Of a stretch of DNA of 60,662 bases, positions 47,035 to 53,594 are shown piece by piece. A model generated the notes under the pieces. That model did no database searches. It had not been told where the DNA came from and saw only the letters and a program-made list of their open reading frames with translations. Positions within the stretch are counted from its first letter, which is position 1. Each line of letters begins with the position of its first letter. Position numbers and translations under genes: made by a program. Source of the DNA: Verrucomicrobia bacterium UBA7008. GTDB lineage: Bacteria; Verrucomicrobiota; Kiritimatiellia; RFP12; UBA1067. The DNA is taken from NCBI GenBank assembly GCA_002449695.1, contig DJXI01000058.1:6389-67050 (forward strand). Direction: 5' to 3'.

Positions 47035-47576
47035 TCGTTTGCCTTCCCCTGGAAGCGGACTTCGGCGTAGTACATCGGCGCCGACAGGAGCATCCCCGTC
47101 ACCTTCGTCGCCCGGAAGCCGATGCGCACGATGGCGCTGTCCTGGTCGTGCATGACGATGAGGCCCGCCTTGGCGTCGCCGAACTGCGAGGACGACCAGC
47201 TCCAGCTCGTCGCCGTCGTGTCCTCGCTCGCGAGGCCCGCCGCCGCGAGCTTCGACATCGCCTGGCCGAAGACGGTCGCGGCCTTCGACTCCGGGTTGGA
47301 CTCGACGATGCCGTCGCTGTTGAAATAGTCGGCCCAGCCCGCCTCGCTCGGGAAGCTCGGGATCGTCCGGAAGACGCTCCACTTGAGGTTCGTGGACGAG
47401 ATCGCCATCACGAGCGGCGAGATGACCGCGTCCGCGTAGGCGGCGGTGGCGACGTCCTCGACGCTCTGGCGGTTCTCGCGGAAGCCGAGCGAATAGAGGC
47501 CGACGATGGAAAGGATGCCGCCCGCCATGATCAGGATGGCGAGGTTGACTTCCATAAGTGTAAAGGCGCGTTTCAT
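47031..47576 (-). CDS. GspI/PilV-like minor prepilin (181 residues)
   Basis: MKRA followed by FTLMEVNLAILIMAGGILSI is a type III signal with Ala rather than Gly before the cleavage site and Glu at +5. The TLMEVxLAILIMAGGxLxI pattern is typical of GspI/PilV and of protein B of the Verru_Chthon cassette. The stop overlaps the next start by four bases. Confidence 0.8.
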   Translation of the reverse strand: MKRAFTLMEVNLAILIMAGGILSIVGLYSLGFRENRQSVEDVATAAYADAVISPLVMAISSTNLKWSVFRTIPSFPSEAGWADYFNSDGIVESNPESKAATVFGQAMSKLAAAGLASEDTTATSWSWSSSQFGDAKAGLIVMHDQDSAIVRIGFRATKVTGMLLSAPMYYAEVRFQGKANE

Positions 47577-47595
47577 GGGGCGTGATGTCTCCTTG

Positions 47596-48441
47596 TCATC
47601 TGCTGGGGTCGTCGGAGGTGTCGACCTTCTGCGCGGTGACGTCGCCCGACGCGTTGGGCCTGAGGGCGCTGACCTGGATCGTCCGGCCGCTGGAGCCGCT
47701 GCCCGCGGTCGCGCCCGAACCCGCGCTGACCTTCCCCGGCGTGAAGAGGCTCTTCTGCACGTCCTGGACGGGGCTCGCCGTGTCGGTGCGGTAGCTCGTG
47801 CCGAAGATGAAGTTCTTCGGCAGCTGGATCTCGGCGAACTCGAAGCCGTAGCCGTCGCCGACGGCCCAGGTCACGCCGTTGCGGTCGAGGAGCTCGTACG
47901 CGTAGGCGTCGATCTCGACCGAGCCCTGGCCGAGCGCGAGCTCCTGGCTGACGGGCTTGGCCTGCGTGCTCTGGGAGATGATGCTGCGCTTGCGCTCCGC
48001 GCCGTCGGCCGCGCCGTTGATCTGGTAGAGGTAGATGCCGTCCTCGCTCGAGCCGCTGCTCTCGCGGTCCTCGTCCTCGTCCTCGTCGAGCGTCAGGCGG
48101 CTGTAGCGCAGGTCGCCGAACTCGTCGCGCAGGTAGTTGCCGGAGACGCCCGAGATGCGGCCGGCGCGGCGCACCGCCACGGCCTTGCCCACGACGATGA
48201 GCGTCTCGGTGTCGGTCTCCTTCTGGAGCGTCTCGTTCCAGAAGTAGACGGCCACGGGCGCGCGGTCGATCTGGGCGCGCTGGTAGGCGACCTTCATGAA
48301 CTCGTTGACGTTCTGCATGACGCCGCGCTCCTCCATGCCGCGCTGCATGGCGCGGTAGCCGCCGATGGACACGGTGCCCAGAAGACCCATGATGGCCACG
48401 ACGACGAGAAGCTCGATCAGTGTAAAGGCGCGTTTCATCAC
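47596..48441 (-). CDS. GspH/FimT-like minor prepilin (281 residues)
   Basis: The signal MKRA then FTLIELLVVVAIMGLLG (from Met2) again has Ala at -1. The body has a long acidic DEDEDED loop near residue 125 and a Gly/Ser-rich stretch near the C-terminus. A GspH/FimT-type role fits the position before the GspI-like gene. The start overlaps the upstream stop by ATGA. Confidence 0.78.
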   Translation of the reverse strand: MMKRAFTLIELLVVVAIMGLLGTVSIGGYRAMQRGMEERGVMQNVNEFMKVAYQRAQIDRAPVAVYFWNETLQKETDTETLIVVGKAVAVRRAGRISGVSGNYLRDEFGDLRYSRLTLDEDEDEDRESSGSSEDGIYLYQINGAADGAERKRSIISQSTQAKPVSQELALGQGSVEIDAYAYELLDRNGVTWAVGDGYGFEFAEIQLPKNFIFGTSYRTDTASPVQDVQKSLFTPGKVSAGSGATAGSGSSGRTIQVSALRPNASGDVTAQKVDTSDDPSR

Positions 48442-49025
48442 TGCTGGTAGACCTTCATTTCGTCCGAGGGAATGGAATAGACCACCTTGAAGCGGCGGAA
48501 GTAGCCGTGGCTCGTCTCCGGGTAGCCGAAGTGCATCTCGGCGACCTTCATCTTCTTCTTCGACTGCTTCGTGCCGCGGATCGCGTCCATGAAGTCCATG
48601 CCGAGGCCGCGCGTGCCCGGCTCGCCCTGCGAGCGGCTGACGAAGAGGCCCGAGATGTCCATGCAGGGGTTGCCCTGCTTGGACATGTTGATGAGGTCGG
48701 CGATCATCGAATCGATCTCGGAGGCGTCGAGCACGTACTTCTCGGTGTCGGAGTAGTTGTCGGTGCCTTCGTTGTTGCTGCGCGCCGCGAGGTTCCCCGC
48801 GCGGATGCGCGCGCCGATCGTGCCCGGCCAGTAGCCCTTCTGCGCATAGAAGGCGGCGAGCCCCTGTTCGACGATGTTGCAGCAGGCGACCGCCTTGCGC
48901 GCGCGCGCCTGCTTGATGGAGCTGGCGGCGGCGGTCGTCACGATGCCGAGCAGGATCCCGATGATCCCGATGACCATCATCAGCTCGACGATGGTGAAGC
49001 CGCGCCGGTGTGTCTTAGCGGACAT
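48438..49025 (-). CDS. Prepilin-like protein (195 residues)
   Basis: The signal is HRRG followed by FTIVELMMVIGIIGILLGIV, with Glu at +5. Two adjacent cysteines occur in VACCNIVEQG after the helix, then a YWPG block common in pseudopilins. I cannot assign it to a numbered Gsp class. It is embedded in the operon with overlaps on both sides. Confidence 0.8.
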   Translation of the reverse strand: MSAKTHRRGFTIVELMMVIGIIGILLGIVTTAAASSIKQARARKAVACCNIVEQGLAAFYAQKGYWPGTIGARIRAGNLAARSNNEGTDNYSDTEKYVLDASEIDSMIADLINMSKQGNPCMDISGLFVSRSQGEPGTRGLGMDFMDAIRGTKQSKKKMKVAEMHFGYPETSHGYFRRFKVVYSIPSDEMKVYQQ

Positions 49026-49620
49026 TCTGCGTCTGTCCTTTCGTCCAGCTGTAGACGTCGTCGCTGCGCAGGCCCTTCGAGTAGGCCTCCATCCGGCCGT
49101 CCTTGCCGCAGCACCAGACGATCGCCGTCGCGCGCACGTCGATCGACTCGCCGCCGACGTTCACGCCCTCGATGATGCCGTCGCCGTCGTAGTCGATGGC
49201 GAAGCGCAGGATATGGTCGTCGATCGTGCCGCCCGAGGGCACGCGCGTCGATTCGCTGACCGCGCCGCCGGAGCGGTGGCGGATCACCGCCGTCGCCCAG
49301 GGCGAGACGATGCCGAGGCGGTCGTAGCCCGCGAGCGCGCCGTTCGACGTCGTCAGCGACATGTAGGCGGCGAGCGGGTAGGCGGCCGTGGCGGTCAGCC
49401 TGCCGTCGCCCTGCGAGGCGGTCCTGAGCACGCGCGGCCACGCGCCGCTCTGCTGGAAGAGCGTCGCGAGCGCCGTCGCCGTGTTGCTGACGAGCTCCTG
49501 GCAGCGCGTCTTCTCGGCCGTCTTGGAGAACTTGGAGTAGCCGCCGATCGTCGCGCCGACGAGCACGGCGATGATGCCGAGCACGACCAGCATCTCGATG
49601 AGGGTGAATCCTTTTTTCAT
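49015..49620 (-). CDS. Prepilin-like protein (201 residues)
   Basis: Start 49620 is fixed by the signal MKKG then FTLIEMLVVLGIIAVLVGA. The longer open frame upstream is a shadow of the neighbouring gene. The globular part has GAWPRVL and a short acidic DYDGDGIIEG loop. It has an 11-base overlap with the next gene. Confidence 0.82.
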   Translation of the reverse strand: MKKGFTLIEMLVVLGIIAVLVGATIGGYSKFSKTAEKTRCQELVSNTATALATLFQQSGAWPRVLRTASQGDGRLTATAAYPLAAYMSLTTSNGALAGYDRLGIVSPWATAVIRHRSGGAVSESTRVPSGGTIDDHILRFAIDYDGDGIIEGVNVGGESIDVRATAIVWCCGKDGRMEAYSKGLRSDDVYSWTKGQTQNVR

Positions 49621-49637
49621 TTCGCGTCTCCTCCTTG

Positions 49638-50822
49638 TCAGTTGCTCATGTGAATGATGTCGTCCGTCGTCCACTTCACCACGCACTCGTTCGCGCGCGC
49701 GTTGAGCCGCGCGCGGGAGATCCACGGCGGGAAGGTGCGGCCGTTCGGGCCCGCGCTCCAGAGCGTGTACTTCTGGTAGGGCGCGGGCGAATAGTAGTAG
49801 AAGTCGTTGTACCAGCCGTCCTTGACCGTCGCGCCGTCGAGGACGTACTGGTCGCCCGTCGAGTCCGCGCCGCCGGGCGAGAAGATCTCGAAGCCCGAGG
49901 GGTGCTTGAGGTCGAGCAGCGTCGTGTCGCCCGAGCGGTGCGACTGGATGTCGACGCCGAAGAGCGAGTAGGCGTGCTGGCAGCCGACGATGCCCGCGAG
50001 GTTGGGCATCCAGCGCGCGCAGACCGCCTGCGACGGGATGTTGGCCAGGCGCGCGATGTCGCTCTGCTGGCTGCTTTCGAGCCGCGACTTCATCTGCTGC
50101 CAGTTGGCGAACGTCTGGCCGGTGAACGGATCGCACGGCAGCACGTTGTTCTGGGCCCACTGCGCGAAGGAGCCGTTGAAGAAGTCGTCCGTGCCGTTCA
50201 TCATGACGAGGTAGCGCGGCAGGAGGTAGCTCATCAGGCCGAAGCGGAACAGCTGGATGTTGCGCCAGTCCGACTTGTCGCGGTTGGCGCTGAAGCGGCC
50301 CGAGTCCGACGCGCCGTCGAAGCCCGCCATCAGCTCGCGGTAGCGGCTCGCGCCGAGCGCCTCCTCGGTGTAGCCCTCCGTGCCCTCCGACATCAGCTGC
50401 TTGAGCGCGTCCGACAGGCCCACGATCAGGTTGCGGTACGCCTCGTTGTCGGGGTAGGGGTAGTTGCAGGCGACCGGCTGGGCGCGGCAGGCGGCCTGCA
50501 CCTGACGCCAGGCGTCGCGCTCGGCGGCCTGGCCGATCGACGTCCAGTTGAAGATGCCCGTGTTCTCCTGATCCGTCTGCACGCCGTGGATGTCGGCGCG
50601 CAGATAGGGGTTGCGCGAGCCGTGGAGCTTGACGGGCGGATAGCTGCCGAACGCGGCGTAGTAGCCCGACAGGCAGTTCTCCAGCCGCTGCAGACGGTCG
50701 ATCGTGATGGTGCGGTGGTCGCTGTCGCCGCCGATCGAGCTCAGGCGGAAGACCATCGTCATCAGCGTCGCGAGCACCGCGACGACGACCAGCATCTCGA
50801 TCAGCGTGAAACCGCGCTTCAT
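49638..50822 (-). CDS. Prepilin-like protein with a large globular domain (394 residues)
   Basis: Start 50822 follows from the signal MKRG then FTLIEMLVVVAVLATLMTMV and from a TGATG overlap with the stop of gspF. The C-terminal 350 residues have scattered Cys, Trp and Tyr, and no motif I know. As the first prepilin gene after gspF it may encode a major pilin-like subunit or a substrate-bearing pseudopilin; this is not decided by sequence. Confidence 0.8.
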   Translation of the reverse strand: MKRGFTLIEMLVVVAVLATLMTMVFRLSSIGGDSDHRTITIDRLQRLENCLSGYYAAFGSYPPVKLHGSRNPYLRADIHGVQTDQENTGIFNWTSIGQAAERDAWRQVQAACRAQPVACNYPYPDNEAYRNLIVGLSDALKQLMSEGTEGYTEEALGASRYRELMAGFDGASDSGRFSANRDKSDWRNIQLFRFGLMSYLLPRYLVMMNGTDDFFNGSFAQWAQNNVLPCDPFTGQTFANWQQMKSRLESSQQSDIARLANIPSQAVCARWMPNLAGIVGCQHAYSLFGVDIQSHRSGDTTLLDLKHPSGFEIFSPGGADSTGDQYVLDGATVKDGWYNDFYYYSPAPYQKYTLWSAGPNGRTFPPWISRARLNARANECVVKWTTDDIIHMSN

Positions 50823-52135
50823 CACGCACCCGCCCCCGAGACGGACGAAATGATCTTGATCATCGGCAGGAACATCGCGATGACGATGGTGCCGACCACC
50901 ACGGCGAGGACGATGATGAGGGCCGGTTCGATGGCCGCCGTCATGCCCGCGACCGCGTTGTCCACCTCGTCGTCGTACGTGTTGGCGATGCGCGTGAGCA
51001 TGTCGGCCAGGGCGCCCGTCTCCTCGCCGACCTCCACCATCGACACGACCATCGGCGGGAAGACCGAGCACTGGCTGAGCGGCTGCGTCATGCCCTCGCC
51101 CTCCTTCACGGCGTCGTGGACGTTCTGGAGCGCCTGCGAGACGATGCGGTTGCCGGTCGTGTCGCGCACGATCACGAGCGACTGGAGGATCGGCACGCCG
51201 GAGGAGAGAAGCGTGCCCAGCGTGCGCGTCACGCGCGAGACGGCCGTGCGCTGCACGAGCGTGCCGGTGACCGGCATCTTGAGCGACAGGAGGTCGTAGA
51301 ACTTCGCGCCCGCGGGCGTCTTGCCGACGACCTTCTTGATGACGACGAGCGCCGCGACGATGATGGCGAGCGTGAGGCCGTTGTGCTGCACCCATTCCGA
51401 CAGGTCGATGACCGCCTGCGTGATCGCGGGCAGCGCCGCGCCGCCGAGCATGTCGTTGAACACCTGCTTGAACTTCGGGATGACGGCGACGAGCAGGAAC
51501 GCGGTGATGCCGATGGCGGCGACGAGGACGACGATCGGGTAGATCATCGCGCCCTTCACCTTGTTCTTGATCTTCTCGGACTTTTCCGCGAATTCGGCCA
51601 GACGCCCGAGCACGACTTCCAGCACGCCGCCCGCTTCGCCCGCCTTGACCATGTTCACGTAGAGGTTGTCGAAGATCTTCGGGTACTGCGTGAGCGACTC
51701 CGAGAACGTGCCGCCGGCGGCGATGTTGTCGGCGATGCCGGTCAGCGCCTCGTTCATCTGCGGGTCCTTCATCTGGCGCTTGAGGACCTCCAGGCCGCGC
51801 ATGAGCGGCAGACCCGCGTTGACGAGCGTCGCCAGCTGGCGCGTGAACTGGGTGAGGACCTTCGTCTTCACCCTGCCGCGCATCCAGCTCGGCAGCTTGA
51901 TGTTGATTTCCTTGCTGCCGAGGCCCCCGCCCTTCTTCGCGACGGTGCCGCCCGCCTTCTTCGCGGGCTTCTTCGACGGCTGGGCCGCCGGCGCGTTCTT
52001 CACTTCACCGAGCGCGGTCGGCAGAAGCCCCTGCGCACGAACTGCGGCGATGGCGCTTGCGCGGTCGCCGGCCTCGATCTGGCCGCGGGTCTCGTTGCCC
52101 GCGGCGTCCTTCGCGATATATTGGAATGTCGCCAT
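50822..52135 (-). CDS. gspF: Type II secretion/type IV pilus platform protein (GspF/PilC)
   Basis: GspF/PilC is the polytopic inner-membrane protein that couples the assembly ATPase to pilin insertion. The 437-residue product has the small N-terminal domain (FQYIAKDAAGNETRGQIEAG), a Lys/Ala/Gly-rich linker, and two homologous T2SSF domains, each with hydrophobic segments. Motifs include FTRQLATLVNAGLPL, VNMVKAGEAGGVLE and MVEVGEETGAL. ATG 52135 is preceded by AAAGGA. It heads the long pilin operon. No GspE/PilB ATPase or prepilin peptidase is nearby. Confidence 0.95.
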   Translation of the reverse strand: MATFQYIAKDAAGNETRGQIEAGDRASAIAAVRAQGLLPTALGEVKNAPAAQPSKKPAKKAGGTVAKKGGGLGSKEINIKLPSWMRGRVKTKVLTQFTRQLATLVNAGLPLMRGLEVLKRQMKDPQMNEALTGIADNIAAGGTFSESLTQYPKIFDNLYVNMVKAGEAGGVLEVVLGRLAEFAEKSEKIKNKVKGAMIYPIVVLVAAIGITAFLLVAVIPKFKQVFNDMLGGAALPAITQAVIDLSEWVQHNGLTLAIIVAALVVIKKVVGKTPAGAKFYDLLSLKMPVTGTLVQRTAVSRVTRTLGTLLSSGVPILQSLVIVRDTTGNRIVSQALQNVHDAVKEGEGMTQPLSQCSVFPPMVVSMVEVGEETGALADMLTRIANTYDDEVDNAVAGMTAAIEPALIIVLAVVVGTIVIAMFLPMIKIISSVSGAGA

Positions 52136-52160
52136 AGAATCCTTTTGCAAGTTTGAAAAG

Positions 52161-52190
52161 ATTATATCACATCTCAACTACGCCAGTCAA
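52161..52190 (-). promoter_or_regulatory. Strong sigma-70 promoter of the gspF-pilin operon
   Basis: On the minus strand TTGACT (52190-52185) and a perfect TATAAT (52166-52161), preceded by TGA as extended -10, are 18 bases apart. It lies 25 bases before ATG 52135. It is the best promoter match in the window and shares the TGTGATATAATC core with the promoter at 37244. Confidence 0.8.
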
Positions 52191-52204
52191 CGGAATCGGG
52201 CGAG

Positions 52205-52240
52205 GGGGCTCGGTTTCCAGAATCCTGGGAATCCAGCCCC
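52205..52240 (-). terminator. Possible weak terminator after rnc
   Basis: Directly after the rnc stop, GGGGCT and AGCCCC can pair around a 24-base loop that itself holds a CCAG/CTGG hairpin. No U tract follows, so termination is uncertain. Confidence 0.25.
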
Positions 52241-52884
52241 TACAGATTTTTCAGGAGCTCGGCGGCGGCGCGCGATTCCGCTTCCTTGCGGCTCGACGCG
52301 CTGGCCGTCGCCTCGCCCACGTCCGCCACGGACACGCGCACGGTGAAAACCGGCGCGTGCGACTTGCCCGCGACGCGCACGAGCGTGTATTCGGGCTGGC
52401 GCGGCGGCGTCATCGCCTGCGTCTTGATCTGGAGATCGCCCTTCGGGTTGCCGCTCCACGCGCCCGCCTCGGCGTTGACCTCCAGCTCCAGCGCGTCGAA
52501 GACGGCCTTCGCGGCCGCGAGCCCGCCGTCCAGCCACGCCGCGCCGATGATCGCCTCGATCGCGTCGGCGAGCGTCTTGGACGTCCGCGGCAGTTCCGCC
52601 GCGCCGCGGTTGCGCCGCAGGTGCGCGGCAAGGCCGAGCCGTTCGGCGGCGGCGCAGAGCGCGGCGGACGAGACGAGGTGCGTGCGCTTGACGGTGAGCG
52701 GCCCTTCCGCCTCGTGCGGAAATTCGGCATAGAGGCGGTCGGCGGCCAGGAAGCCGAGCACGGCGTCGCCCAGGAATTCGAGCCGCTGATTGTCATGCGC
52801 CGTCGGCTCGCTCATGCGAAACGACGGCGTCGTGAGCGCCTCCGCGAGCAGCGCGGGGTTGCGGAACTCGTAGCCGAGGTTCAT
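52240..52884 (-). CDS. rnc: Ribonuclease III
   Basis: RNase III cleaves double-stranded RNA in rRNA and mRNA processing. The 214-residue protein has the signature NQRLEFLGDAVLG (residues 32-44) with E36 and D40, and the second catalytic pair D107 and E110 in DAIEAIIGA. A C-terminal double-stranded-RNA-binding domain (about 150-214) ends in KEAESRAAAELL. The N-terminus is a few residues shorter than usual. Translation is coupled to the upstream DUF4340 gene by an ATGA overlap. Confidence 0.95.
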   Translation of the reverse strand: MNLGYEFRNPALLAEALTTPSFRMSEPTAHDNQRLEFLGDAVLGFLAADRLYAEFPHEAEGPLTVKRTHLVSSAALCAAAERLGLAAHLRRNRGAAELPRTSKTLADAIEAIIGAAWLDGGLAAAKAVFDALELEVNAEAGAWSGNPKGDLQIKTQAMTPPRQPEYTLVRVAGKSHAPVFTVRVSVADVGEATASASSRKEAESRAAAELLKNL

Positions 52885-53591
52885 TCGGCTGGTTGTTCCG
52901 CAGGCGGTTCCGGCGCCGCCTCAGGTACCGCTTCCGGCTCCGCAGCCGCCTCAGGTGCCGCTTCAGGCTCCACAGGCGGTTCCGGCGCCGCCTCGGATTC
53001 AGCGGGCGGTTCCGGTGCCGCCTCGGGCTCAGCGGGCGTTTCCGGTGCCGCCTCGGGCTCAGCGGGCGGTTCCGCGTCCGCCGCCGGCTCCGGCGCGGGC
53101 GGAGGCGGCGCGAGCCAGAAGCCCGCGTCTTCCGTAAAGGCGTCGAGCGTATCGGCCACCAGCACTGTCTCGCCCTTGAACGCGGCGTAGCGCCCGAAGC
53201 CGTACTTCGGGTGGCGCTCGCCGAGCGTCAGCGCCGCGAGCTCGCCGCCGTTCGCGTCGAACACCTTGACGGCCAGCGGGTTCTCGATCGTCTTGCCGCG
53301 CACGACCTGCCCCACCTTGAGGTCGAGGAGCTTCAGGAGGTTTTCCGTGATCTTCGCGCGGTCGGCGGGCGCGTTCGTCGCCGCCGGCACGATCCAGCCC
53401 GCGTCGCCCGCGACGAGCGCGAGCGACGGGCCGATCTCGATCTTCGCGACCTTCTCGACGTCGAACGGCTTGACGAGCTTCTGGCCGTTCAGCGCCGGCG
53501 CGCGCGTGGCGGTGCCGCGGGAGAGGAAGAAGGCCGCGCCGCCCAGCACCACGGCGGCCACGCCCAGGATGATCAGGTTCTTGTTGTTCAT
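52881..53591 (-). CDS. DUF4340-like membrane-anchored protein with a Pro/Glu/Ala tail
   Basis: The 236-residue product has a membrane anchor at about residues 7-24, then a soluble domain (about 35-160) of the DUF4340 type: FDVEKVAKIEIG, IVPAATNAPADRAKI, LLDLKVGQVV and YGFGRY. The last 70 residues are a 10-residue-period Pro/Glu/Ala repeat. DUF4340 genes typically follow GldG-like genes, as here (three bases after the GldFG fusion). The function is unknown, probably a partner of the ABC system. The domain is shorter than many DUF4340 proteins. Confidence 0.75.
   Translation of the reverse strand: MNNKNLIILGVAAVVLGGAAFFLSRGTATRAPALNGQKLVKPFDVEKVAKIEIGPSLALVAGDAGWIVPAATNAPADRAKITENLLKLLDLKVGQVVRGKTIENPLAVKVFDANGGELAALTLGERHPKYGFGRYAAFKGETVLVADTLDAFTEDAGFWLAPPPPAPEPAADAEPPAEPEAAPETPAEPEAAPEPPAESEAAPEPPVEPEAAPEAAAEPEAVPEAAPEPPAEQPAE
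52905..53090 (-). repeat. 30-bp tandem repeats coding Pro/Glu/Ala decapeptides
   Basis: Several 30-bp units, partly diverged, encode decapeptides of the form EPEAAPEPPA. Copies near 52996-53085 are nearly identical. The unit length keeps the frame. Confidence 0.75.
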
Positions 53592-53594
53592 TTT

